From: Streptomyces pseudovenezuelae
GTDB taxonomy: Bacteria; Actinomycetota; Actinomycetes; Streptomycetales; Streptomycetaceae
Assembly: GCF_029892565.1 (NCBI RefSeq)
Contig: NZ_JARXVH010000005.1
Coordinates: 124,001-188,000, forward strand
Direction: 5' to 3'
DNA length: 64,000 bases
Each line of letters begins with the position of its first letter. Position 1 is the stretch's first letter. Below the pieces are notes generated by a model. That model was not told where the DNA came from and searched no databases. It saw only the letters and a list, made by a program, of their open reading frames with translations. Below are positions 8,493-15,930 of the stretch, in pieces. A program made the position numbers and the translations under genes.

Positions 8493-9377
8493 TCATCCCT
8501 TCACCGCCCCCGCGCTGAAGCCGGTGATCAGCCACTTCTGGATGAAGGCGAACACGAGCACGACGGGTACGGCCGCGATGATGCCGCCCGCGGCGAGCGC
8601 GCCGAGGTCGACGCTGTCCGCGCTCATCAGGGTGTTGAGGCCGACCGGGATGGTCTGCTTGCCCTGGTCGGACAGGAACATCAGGGCGAACAGGAAGTGG
8701 TTCCAGGCGTGCACGAAGGCGAAGGAGCCGACGGCGATCAACCCGGGCCGCAGCAGCGGGAGTACGACGATCCGGAACGCGGTGAAGCGGTTGCAGCCGT
8801 CGACCCAGGCGGCCTCCTCCAGAGAGTAGGGCACGTTCCGGATGAACCCGCTGATGAGGATCATCGACAGCGGCAGCTGGAAGACGGTCTCGGCGATGAC
8901 CACGCTGGACAGCGAGTTGATCATCCGCAGGTTGGCGAAGATCTCGAAGAGCGGGACCAACAGCAGCGCCCCCGGCACGAACTGGGTGCACAGCAGCGCG
9001 AGCATGAAGGCCCGCTTGATCCTGAAGTCGAACCGGGCGAGGGCGTAGCCGCCGGCGAGGGCGACCAGGGTCGTCATCACCAGTGTCGAGACGCCGACCA
9101 GCACGCTGTTCTGGAAGTAGGTGCCGAACGCCCGCTCGTTCCAGACCTTTTCGAAGTGCTCGAAGGTCATCGGCCAGGGCACCAGCGAGGTCGAGCCGGC
9201 CGGGCGCAGGGCGAAGAGGAGGATCCAGTAGAAGGGGATCAGGGTGAAGACCAGGTAGATCGACAGGGGGACGTAGATCTGCCAGCGGGGAGCCTCGTCC
9301 CAGGCGCGGCGCCGGCCGCGCGTGCCGGTCGGCGGGGGCTCGACGCGCTCGGGAGCGGGTGCGATCTCGGTGATCAC
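8493..9377 (-). CDS. ABC sugar transporter permease (MalG-type)
   Basis: 294 aa from a GTG at 9377 that overlaps the stop of the other permease gene (GTGA), with GGAGGTGG upstream. An arginine-rich cytoplasmic tail precedes six predicted membrane segments, the first around residues 35-55. The EAA cytoplasmic loop reads E-E-A-A-W-V-D-G-C-N, the contact site for the ATPase. The C-terminal F-S-A-G-A-V-K-G is typical of MalG-like subunits. It forms a heterodimer with the product of the adjacent gene and takes substrate from the lipoprotein encoded at 3.5-4.8 kb. Confidence 0.92.
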   Translation of the reverse strand: MITEIAPAPERVEPPPTGTRGRRRAWDEAPRWQIYVPLSIYLVFTLIPFYWILLFALRPAGSTSLVPWPMTFEHFEKVWNERAFGTYFQNSVLVGVSTLVMTTLVALAGGYALARFDFRIKRAFMLALLCTQFVPGALLLVPLFEIFANLRMINSLSSVVIAETVFQLPLSMILISGFIRNVPYSLEEAAWVDGCNRFTAFRIVVLPLLRPGLIAVGSFAFVHAWNHFLFALMFLSDQGKQTIPVGLNTLMSADSVDLGALAAGGIIAAVPVVLVFAFIQKWLITGFSAGAVKG

Positions 9378-10309
9378 TTCTGGCCACCTCCGAACTTGCT
9401 CAGCCGCAGATAGACGATCGAGCAGAAGAGCAGGATCACGAACGCGACCGTGGTCAGGGCCGACGCGTAGCCGAAGTTGTGGGCGTCCACGCTGGTGTTG
9501 GCGATGTAGAGCGGCAGGGTCGTGGTCTCGCCGGCCGGTCCGCCGCCGGTGAGGGTGTAGAGCAGGTCGACGTTGTTGAACTCCCACACCGCGCGCAGCA
9601 GCGTCGACAGCACGATGGCGTCCTTCAGGTGCGGCAGCGTGATGTGCCAGAACTGCTGGAGGCGGCGCGCCCCGTCGACCTCGGCGGCCTCGTACAGGTC
9701 CTTCGAGACGGACTGCAGGTCGGCGAGGATGAGGATCGCGAAGAAGGGCACCCCGCGCCACAGGTCGGCGACGATCGCCGCCGGGAAGACGGTCGCGGTG
9801 TCCGACAGCCAGCTGGTGCCGTAGGCGCCGATGCCCATGTCCGCGAGGTAACGGGTCACGCCCGTCTGGGAGTTGTAGAGCAGCACCCAGATCGCGGAGG
9901 TCAGTACGCCGGAGACCGCCCACGGGGAGAACACCAGCGCGCGGCCGACGGCCCGCCCGACGAAGGTCTGGTTGACGATCAGCGCCAGCGCCAGACCGAA
10001 GAGCAGTTGCAGTCCCACCTCGACGATCACCCATTTGGCGCTGAAGGTCAGCGTGTCCCAGAACTGCGGGTCGTCGGTGAAGGCGTGCACGAAGTTGTCG
10101 AAGCCCGCGTAGCCGTTGCGCCACGGCTTGGTGGGGTTGTAGTTCTGCAGGCTGTAGTAGAAGACGCTGATCACCGGGTAGGCGATGAAGCCCAGCATCA
10201 GCAGCGCCGCCGGGGCGATCAGCAGGTAGGGAAGCCTGCGGGGCGTGGCGGAGGCACGGCGTCGCCGGGGTGGCGCGGGCGGTTTCGCCACGGCTGCGGC
10301 TTGGGCCAT
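9374..10309 (-). CDS. ABC sugar transporter permease (MalF-type)
   Basis: 311 aa. First gene of the importer unit, ATG at 10309 with GGAGAA upstream. An Arg/Pro-rich tail (about residues 10-30) precedes the first membrane segment, and about six segments follow. The EAA loop reads E-A-A-E-V-D-G-A-R-R. The 97-bp gap before it holds four tandem 14-bp repeats and an AAGCGCTT operator-like site, so transcription of the permease, oxidoreductase and GH43 genes probably starts there. It pairs with the MalG-type subunit through a 4-bp gene overlap. Confidence 0.92.
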   Translation of the reverse strand: MAQAAAVAKPPAPPRRRRASATPRRLPYLLIAPAALLMLGFIAYPVISVFYYSLQNYNPTKPWRNGYAGFDNFVHAFTDDPQFWDTLTFSAKWVIVEVGLQLLFGLALALIVNQTFVGRAVGRALVFSPWAVSGVLTSAIWVLLYNSQTGVTRYLADMGIGAYGTSWLSDTATVFPAAIVADLWRGVPFFAILILADLQSVSKDLYEAAEVDGARRLQQFWHITLPHLKDAIVLSTLLRAVWEFNNVDLLYTLTGGGPAGETTTLPLYIANTSVDAHNFGYASALTTVAFVILLFCSIVYLRLSKFGGGQK

Positions 10310-10323
10310 GACTGTTCTCCGTT

Positions 10324-10379
10324 CAGTACAGGAAGCTCAGTGCGGGAAGCTCAGTGCGGGAAGCTGAGTACAGGAAGCG
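10324..10379. repeat. Four tandem 14-bp repeats upstream of permease genes
   Basis: Units at 10324-10337, 10338-10351, 10352-10365 and 10366-10379 read cagtacaggaagct, cagtgcgggaagct (twice) and gagtacaggaagcg. The last unit runs directly into the AAGCGCTT palindrome, so the A-G-G-A-A-G-C part of each unit looks like a degenerate operator half-site. The array lies between the permease start codon and the dehydratase stop codon. Confidence 0.8.
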
Positions 10380-10385
10380 CTTGCT
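10372..10385. promoter_or_regulatory. LacI-type operator candidate upstream of permeases
   Basis: AGGAAGCGCTTGCT has a perfect AAGCGCTT core with AG/CT ends and a single mismatched pair between, the same architecture as the site at 4889-4902. It lies 63 bp upstream of the permease start and abuts a 14-bp tandem repeat array. A common regulator for both transcription units is inferred. Confidence 0.5.
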
Positions 10386-10406
10386 CAACGGGCATGCGAA
10401 AGGTGC

Positions 10407-12155
10407 TCAACCGGCGTACGGGTCCGGCACCTGGCCCGGCCGGGCCAGGAACTCGAAGTCGCAGCCGGTGTCCGCCTGGGTGATCTGTTCGTTGTAGAGC
10501 GCGCCGTAGCCGCGCTCGTACCGTGCGGGCGGCGGTGTCCACTCCGCCCTGCGTCGCGCCAGCTCCTCGTCGTCCACGTTGAGTTGGAGGGTGCGTCCCT
10601 CGACGTCCAGAGTGATGGTGTCCCCGCTCCGGACGAGCGCCAGCGGTCCGCCGACGTACGACTCGGGCGCCACGTGCAGCACGCAGGTGCCGTAACTCGT
10701 GCCGCTCATGCGGGCGTCGGAGATCCGGACCATGTCCCGGACACCCTGTTTGAGCAGGTGGTCGGGGATCGGCAGCATCCCGTACTCGGGCATGCCGGGA
10801 CCGCCCTTGGGACCCGAGCCGCGCAGCACGAGCACGGTATCGGCGGTGATGCCCAACTCCGGGTCGTTGATGGTGCGTTGCAGGGTCCGGTAGTCGTCGA
10901 AGACCACCGCGGGCCCGGTGTGCTTGAGCAGGTGCGGCTCGGCGGCGATGTGCTTGATGACGGCGCCGTCCGGGCAGAGGTTGCCGCGCAGCACGGCCAC
11001 CCCGCCCTCGCTCGCGACCGGGTTGTCGCGCGGCCGGATGACGTCGTCGTTGTGGACCTGGGCGCCCGCCAGTTGCTCGCGCAGGGTGTCGCAGGAGACC
11101 GTCGGCCGGTCCAGGTGGAGCAGGTCCGGGATGCGGGAGAGGAACCCGGGCAGTCCGCCGGCGAAGTGGAAGTCCTCCATGAGGTACGTCCGTCCGCCGG
11201 GCCGCACGTTCGCCAGCACCGGCACCGTGCGGGCGACGCGGTCGAAGTCGTCGAGGGTGAGCCGGACGCCGGACCGGCCCGCCATGGCGATCAGGTGGAT
11301 CACGGCGTTGGTGGAGCCGCCGAGGCCGAGCACGGTGGTGACGGCGTCCTCGAAGGCGTCCCGGGTGAGGATGTCGCTCAACTTCCGGTCCCGGTGGACC
11401 AGTTCGACGATACGCAGGCCAGCGGCGGCGGCCATCCGGTCGTGCCCGGAGTCCACGGCCGGGATGCTGGACGCGCCCGGGACCGTGACGCCGAGCGCCT
11501 CGGCGGCGGCGGTGAGCGTGGACGCCGTACCCATCGTCATGCAGTGGCCGGGCGAACGGGCCAGGCCGCTCTCCAGTTCGGTCAGTTCGCAGTCGCCGAT
11601 GAGTCCGGCGCGCTTGTCGTCCCAGTACTTCCACATGTCGGTGCCGGAGCCCAGGACTTCGTTGCGCCAGTGGCCGGGGAGCATGGGCCCGGCGGGAACG
11701 AAGACGGTGGGCAGGTCGACGGAGGCGGCGCCCATGAGGAGCGCGGGCGTGGACTTGTCGCAGCCGCCCATCAGCACGGCGCCGTCCACGGGATACGACC
11801 GCAGCAGCTCCTCGGTCTCCATCGCGAGCAGGTTGCGGTAGAGCATCGGGGTCGGCTTCTGGAACGTCTCGCTGAGCGTCGAGACCGGGAACTCCAGCGG
11901 GAATCCGCCGGCTTGCCACACCCCGCGCTTCACGGCCTGCGCGCGATCGCGCAGGTGGACGTGGCAGGGGTTGATGTCGGACCAGGTGTTGAGGATCGCG
12001 ATGACCGGCTTGCCGAGGTGCTCCTCGGGGAGATAGCCGAGTTGGCGGGTGCGGGCGCGGTGGCTGAAGGAGCGCAGGCCGTCGGTGCCGTACCACTGGT
12101 GGCTTCTGAGCTCTTCGGGCGACTTCGTTCGGGTTCTGCCGACGGGGGCGTTCAT
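10407..12155 (-). CDS. IlvD/Edd family sugar-acid dehydratase
   Basis: 582 aa from ATG 12155, which overlaps the upstream stop (ATGA). Dehydrates an aldonic acid to a 2-keto-3-deoxy acid using an Fe-S cluster. Cluster cysteines are seen at N-P-C-H (Cys64), G-G-C-D-K-S-T (Cys132) and G-H-C-M-T-M-G (about Cys204). The N-T-W-S-D-I-N-P-C-H segment and the length are like L-arabonate, xylonate or galactonate dehydratases rather than the branched-chain amino-acid enzyme IlvD. Coupled translation with a DapA-fold enzyme suggests a two-step aldonate route, such as L-arabonate to 2-ketoglutarate semialdehyde. Arabinose is abundant in pectin side chains, but the exact substrate is unproven. Confidence 0.85.
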   Translation of the reverse strand: MNAPVGRTRTKSPEELRSHQWYGTDGLRSFSHRARTRQLGYLPEEHLGKPVIAILNTWSDINPCHVHLRDRAQAVKRGVWQAGGFPLEFPVSTLSETFQKPTPMLYRNLLAMETEELLRSYPVDGAVLMGGCDKSTPALLMGAASVDLPTVFVPAGPMLPGHWRNEVLGSGTDMWKYWDDKRAGLIGDCELTELESGLARSPGHCMTMGTASTLTAAAEALGVTVPGASSIPAVDSGHDRMAAAAGLRIVELVHRDRKLSDILTRDAFEDAVTTVLGLGGSTNAVIHLIAMAGRSGVRLTLDDFDRVARTVPVLANVRPGGRTYLMEDFHFAGGLPGFLSRIPDLLHLDRPTVSCDTLREQLAGAQVHNDDVIRPRDNPVASEGGVAVLRGNLCPDGAVIKHIAAEPHLLKHTGPAVVFDDYRTLQRTINDPELGITADTVLVLRGSGPKGGPGMPEYGMLPIPDHLLKQGVRDMVRISDARMSGTSYGTCVLHVAPESYVGGPLALVRSGDTITLDVEGRTLQLNVDDEELARRRAEWTPPPARYERGYGALYNEQITQADTGCDFEFLARPGQVPDPYAG

Positions 12156-13063
12156 ATCGACCACCCGGCGGCGATCTCGGCGACCTCGGCGCGCTCGTTC
12201 TCCGGCAGTTGCCTGCTCGGCGGGCGGACCTCGCGGCGGCACAGGCCGAGGGACGCAAGCGCTTCCTTGACGATCGTGACGTTGTTGGCGGAGCCGTTCG
12301 CCGCACGTAGTTCCTCGAAGCGGCGGATCTGCTCCCAGACCTTCATCGCCCCTGGATAGTCCCCTGATCGAAGCGCTTCGATCATGTTCAGCGAAACGGA
12401 CGGGGCGACGTTCACGAGCCCCGAGGTGAAGCCGGTGGCGCCCGCCGAGAAGTAGGAGGGCGCGTACGGTTCGGCCAACCCGGCCACCCACACGAAGCGT
12501 TCGAGCCCCGCGTCCCGCGCGAAGGCGGCGAAGCGGGCGGCGTCCGGGACGGCGTACTTGACGCCGATGACGTTCGGGCAGTGGTCGGCGAGTTCGGCGA
12601 GGCGGGCGCCGGGCAGTTGGGCGTTGCGGATGTACGGGACGACGCCCAGGTCGGGCACGGCCTCGGCGATGGCGCGGTGGTAGTCGACCCAGCCGGCCTG
12701 AGAGACGTACGGGTGGATGGGCTGGTGGACCATCACCAGCTGGGCGCCGTGGTCCTGCGCGTGCCGGGCGGAGGCGATGGCGGTGGGCACGTCGTGGCCG
12801 ACGCCGACGAGGATCGCGGCGCGCTCGCCCGCCTCGTCGATGGTCAACTCCGTGACGAGCTGCCGCTCTTGAGGGGTCAGGGCGTAGAACTCGCCGGTGT
12901 TCCCGTTGGGCGTGAGGATGCGGACCCCGCCGTCGAGCAGGCGGCGCAAGAGGGCCCGGTGGGTGTCCTGGTCGACGCTGCCGTCCTCGGCGAACGGGGT
13001 CACCGGGATCGCCACCACGTCGGCCAGGGCCGCCCGTTGGGTCTCGAACGTCACGGCGCTCAT
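12152..13063 (-). CDS. DapA-fold sugar-acid dehydratase/aldolase
   Basis: 303 aa. Member of the class I aldolase superfamily of dihydrodipicolinate synthase; the Schiff-base lysine is Lys169 in G-V-K-Y and the partner tyrosine is Tyr144 in V-V-P-Y-I-R-N. The substrate loop reads N-G-N-T-G-E-F, not the G-T-T-G-E of true DapA, and a canonical dapA lies elsewhere in the window, so this is a catabolic paralogue. It is coupled by 4-bp overlaps to the GntR regulator upstream and the IlvD/Edd dehydratase downstream. Likely activities are 2-keto-3-deoxy-pentonate (or hexonate) dehydratase or aldolase; I cannot choose between them from sequence. Confidence 0.82.
   Translation of the reverse strand: MSAVTFETQRAALADVVAIPVTPFAEDGSVDQDTHRALLRRLLDGGVRILTPNGNTGEFYALTPQERQLVTELTIDEAGERAAILVGVGHDVPTAIASARHAQDHGAQLVMVHQPIHPYVSQAGWVDYHRAIAEAVPDLGVVPYIRNAQLPGARLAELADHCPNVIGVKYAVPDAARFAAFARDAGLERFVWVAGLAEPYAPSYFSAGATGFTSGLVNVAPSVSLNMIEALRSGDYPGAMKVWEQIRRFEELRAANGSANNVTIVKEALASLGLCRREVRPPSRQLPENERAEVAEIAAGWSI
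12366..12383. promoter_or_regulatory. Intragenic 18-bp palindrome with operator-like core
   Basis: GATCGAAGCGCTTCGATC is a perfect palindrome inside the DapA-fold gene, about 210 bp upstream of the IlvD/Edd start. Its AAGCGCTT centre is the same as in the two intergenic operator candidates of this locus. Another AAGCGCTT lies at 12257-12264. These may be internal operators or a coding coincidence, since they encode plausible residues of the enzyme. Confidence 0.3.
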
Positions 13064-13737
13064 TCCTGACCCTCCTGACCTTCCTGGCCCGCGGCCTGGT
13101 CCGTCACTTGGGGGAACGCCCGCTCGACGAAGGACCCGATGTGGGCGTGCAGGGCGCGGGCCGCGCCGTCCGCGTCGCCGTCCAGGGCGAGCCGCAGGAT
13201 CTCGCGGTGCTCGCCGGCCTCCCGCTCCCAGGAGGGCGAGGCCGCCCAGGCGACGGCGGAGACGAGGGCGGCCTGGTCACGGACCTCGTCGAGCATCCGG
13301 CCGAGCAGCGGGTTGCCGCACGGCAGGTAGAGGGCGCGGTGGAACTCCCGGTTGGCCAGGGACCGTTCGGCGGTGTCGGTGGCGTCGTCGGCCTTGGTGA
13401 GGGCGTCGCGCGCGGCGGCGAGCGAGGCCCCACGGCGCACCGACCGCTTCAGCGCCTCGGGTTCGAGCAGCAGTCGTACGTCGTAGACCTCGCGCGCCAT
13501 GTCCGCGTCCACCATGCGCACCGTGACGCCCTTGTACTGGTTCATCACGACGAGCCCGGTCCCGGCCAGGGTCTTGAGCGCCTCGCGCACCGGGGTCTTG
13601 GACACCCCGAACGACGCGGCCAGCTCGGTCTCGACCAGGGCCTGACCCGGCGTCAACTGCCCGGTGAGGATGCGGCGTTTGATCTCCTCCTGCACGTACT
13701 GCGTGCGGGAGGGGATCGGCGTGGGCACAGAGGTCAT
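13060..13737 (-). CDS. GntR/FadR-type transcriptional regulator
   Basis: 225 aa. The start chosen is ATG 13737 with GAGAGG upstream; a longer reading to 13845 would run through the palindromic leader. The N-terminal winged helix-turn-helix (about 10-75) contains L-A-A-S-F-G-V-S-K-T-P-V-R-E-A-L-K, and the C-terminal all-helical FCD ligand domain follows (about 85-215). A short Q-E-G-Q-E-G-Q-E tail ends the protein. It leads the sugar-acid dehydratase genes through an ATGA overlap, so it most likely senses an acid intermediate and controls its own operon. FCD regulators of uronate and aldonate pathways (ExuR/UxuR type) are the nearest functional comparison. Confidence 0.88.
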   Translation of the reverse strand: MTSVPTPIPSRTQYVQEEIKRRILTGQLTPGQALVETELAASFGVSKTPVREALKTLAGTGLVVMNQYKGVTVRMVDADMAREVYDVRLLLEPEALKRSVRRGASLAAARDALTKADDATDTAERSLANREFHRALYLPCGNPLLGRMLDEVRDQAALVSAVAWAASPSWEREAGEHREILRLALDGDADGAARALHAHIGSFVERAFPQVTDQAAGQEGQEGQE

Positions 13738-13759
13738 GCGCGCCTCTCGGAAGTCACGT

Positions 13760-13805
13760 ATCAGATCTGAGGTATCTGATCTCGCGTATCGCGTCTCATA
13801 TATGA
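13760..13805. promoter_or_regulatory. Palindrome cluster in GntR leader
   Basis: Upstream of the regulator lie ATCAGAT (13760-13766) and ATCTGAT (13774-13780) as an inverted repeat, the perfect palindrome TCAGATCTGA (13761-13770) overlapping its left arm, and a second palindrome TCATATATGA (13796-13805). AT-rich palindromes in a GC-rich genome ahead of a GntR gene suggest autoregulatory operators and the promoter of this operon. Confidence 0.5.
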
Positions 13806-13892
13806 CGTACGAAGTACGACGCGTTGAAGCTAGGAGGGCGCGCATGTTTCGTCAATGCTTCTGACAAAGGAAGTTGAGGTTGCCGGGGCGGT

Positions 13893-14480
13893 CTACGGCT
13901 TCCAGCCGGGGTCCCGCCCGCTCAGCCCCACCGCCCGGTCCAACAGCGGCGCGTCCTCCGGTACCGCTACCACCGGGCCGAAGATGCCGCCTCCTCGGCT
14001 CGGGTCGGCCGTGGCCGCGAACAGGAAGTCGTACGACGCCTGGAGCGCTGCCGGGTCGGGGGCGTAGGTCTGGCCGGTGACCCTGGCCAGGTCCCAGCCG
14101 TGGATGACCAGTTCGTCGGCGGCGACGGCCGCGGCGACCGCGCCGGGGAGGTCCACGCCGCCCGCGCGGGTCATGCCGGTCCAGGCGGCCGGGTCGCGCC
14201 AGGCCTCGGCGAGTTCGTCGAGGGCCTTGGGCAGTTCCGCCCGCCAGCCGGAGCCGATGTCGGGCAGGGCGGTGGCCGGGCTGGTGTCGGTCGTGGCACC
14301 CAGGTCCTTGCGCGCGGCGTCGCGGAAGGCGACGGACAGACCGAGCACGTGGCCCAGCAGATGGCGCAGGGCGTAGTCGGGGCACGGGGTCCCGTCCCCG
14401 AGCCGCTCGTCCGGGATGCCCTCCGCGAGACGGGCGATGACCCGGGCCTGCGGTCCGAAGTCAAAAGTGCTGTCGCTCAT
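13893..14480 (-). CDS. TIGR03086-type metal-binding protein (DinB/maleylpyruvate isomerase superfamily)
   Basis: 195 aa from ATG 14480 with GGAAGGGAAG upstream. The N-terminal helical-bundle motif T-P-C-P-D-Y-A-L-R-H-L-L-G-H (about 31-44) and the later A-D-E-L-V-I-H-G-W-D-L-A-R (about 123-135) supply the histidines expected to bind a metal. These are hallmarks of actinobacterial proteins related to mycothiol-dependent maleylpyruvate isomerase. Members are thought to be thiol-transferase-like enzymes using mycothiol, but the substrate is unknown. It appears monocistronic, between the GntR operon and a divergent MFS gene. Confidence 0.8.
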   Translation of the reverse strand: MSDSTFDFGPQARVIARLAEGIPDERLGDGTPCPDYALRHLLGHVLGLSVAFRDAARKDLGATTDTSPATALPDIGSGWRAELPKALDELAEAWRDPAAWTGMTRAGGVDLPGAVAAAVAADELVIHGWDLARVTGQTYAPDPAALQASYDFLFAATADPSRGGGIFGPVVAVPEDAPLLDRAVGLSGRDPGWKP

Positions 14481-14634
14481 GCGCTTCCCTTCCAGGGTTC
14501 GGTCTCCACTCATGAGGTAGACCGTCGGCGGCCCCGAAACTCATCGCACACGCGCGCCACGCCCCTGCCGCCGTGCGTTTCTACGGCACCTGCCCGATGC
14601 CTCCACCCCCGCCTTAGACCCACGATGACCAGGC

Positions 14635-15930
14635 ATGACGACAAACTGGACCGTGACGCGCATCCTGCGGGACCGCAACGCGGGGCTGTATCTCGTGGGT
14701 CTGGTGGTGTCCGCCTTCGGCACGTCCGCGCTCGGGCTCGCGGCCGGCGTGTGGGTGAAGGACCTCACCGGTTCGAACGGTCTCGCCGCGCTGTGCACCT
14801 TCGCCGTGTGGGCCCCGACCCTGTGCGGCCCGGCCCTCGGCACGATCGCCGACCGCGTCCGCCGCAAGCCCCTGCTGATCGGGACGAACCTCGGCCTGGC
14901 CGCCCTCCTTTTCACCCTCGTCGGCGTCGGCTCCCGCGCCGACCTGTGGCTGCTCTTCACGGTCCTGTTCGTCTACGGCACCACGCTCGTCGTCCAGGAC
15001 CCCGCCGAGTCGGCCCTCCTCGCCGCCGTCGTCGACCAGGACCTCCTCGGCGACTTCAACGGGCTGCGCATGACCGCCGTGGAGGGCATGAAACTGGTCG
15101 CGCCGCTGACGGGCGCGGGCCTGTACGCCGCGTTCGGCGGGCCCGCGGTGGCCGGCCTGGACGCGGTCACCTTCGCGCTGGCGGCAGGCCTGTGGCTGCT
15201 GATCCGCGCACACGAGGAGCCACCCGGGCGTCCCGCCGGCACCTGGCGGACCCAAACCGCCGAGGGCGTCCGCGAGGTGTGGCGGCATCCACTGCTGCGC
15301 CCCCTGGTCCTGGCGGGCGGCGCCATGATGTTCCTCGCCTCCCTGAGCAGTTCCACCACCTACGCGATCGTCGACGCCCTGGGGCACTCCCCCGCCTACA
15401 CGGGCGTGCTCTACGCGGCCCAGGGCACCGGCTCTGTGGCGGTCGGACTGGTCTCCGGGCCCGCGCTACGACGGCTGGGTGAACACCGGTTCGGGGCGGC
15501 CGGCATCGCCCTCACGGCGGTCGGGGTGGCCGCGCGGGCGGTGCCGTCCGATCCGGTGGTGCTGGCGAGCGGCGCGGCGATCGGCCTGGGGCTGCCGTGC
15601 GTCCTGATCGCCGCGTTCACCGCCGTACAGCGCGAGTTGCCGGGTCCGCTCCTCGGCCGGGCGACCGCGACCGCCAACACCCTGATCTTCACGCCGAACG
15701 TGATCGGACTGGGGGCGGGAGCGGCACTGGTCGAACTGGCCGACTACAAGCTCCTGTTGATCCTGATCGGGCTGGCGCTGCTCGCGACGAGCGCTTCACT
15801 GGCGCTGCTCGGGACGGGCGCGCCGCCGCCTCAGAACCCGGATCGGAGCCCGGCCCAGGATCCGGATCAGAGCTCCGCCATGGCAGACCGCACCTCCACC
15901 AAGTCCGCCTCCGACGCCAACCCCGCGTGA
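14635..15930 (+). CDS. MFS transporter
   Basis: 431 aa. About twelve membrane segments, with the A-D-R-V-R-R-K motif in the loop after the second segment (motif A like), characteristic of small-molecule exporters of the drug:H+ antiporter type. The C-terminal tail is hydrophilic (P-Q-N-P-D-R-S onward). The ribosome site is weak. The last 64 bp overlap, tail to tail, the gene on the opposite strand, so transcripts from both would be complementary there. No regulator is adjacent and the substrate is unknown. Confidence 0.85.
   Translation: MTTNWTVTRILRDRNAGLYLVGLVVSAFGTSALGLAAGVWVKDLTGSNGLAALCTFAVWAPTLCGPALGTIADRVRRKPLLIGTNLGLAALLFTLVGVGSRADLWLLFTVLFVYGTTLVVQDPAESALLAAVVDQDLLGDFNGLRMTAVEGMKLVAPLTGAGLYAAFGGPAVAGLDAVTFALAAGLWLLIRAHEEPPGRPAGTWRTQTAEGVREVWRHPLLRPLVLAGGAMMFLASLSSSTTYAIVDALGHSPAYTGVLYAAQGTGSVAVGLVSGPALRRLGEHRFGAAGIALTAVGVAARAVPSDPVVLASGAAIGLGLPCVLIAAFTAVQRELPGPLLGRATATANTLIFTPNVIGLGAGAALVELADYKLLLILIGLALLATSASLALLGTGAPPPQNPDRSPAQDPDQSSAMADRTSTKSASDANPA

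Noticed and set aside
10407..12155. ilvD of branched-chain amino acid synthesis
   Set aside because: Motifs and operon context match aldonic-acid dehydratases of the IlvD/Edd family.
12152..13063. dapA (lysine pathway)
   Set aside because: The substrate loop and the GntR/IlvD-Edd operon indicate a catabolic paralogue; a canonical dapA is at 43.3 kb.
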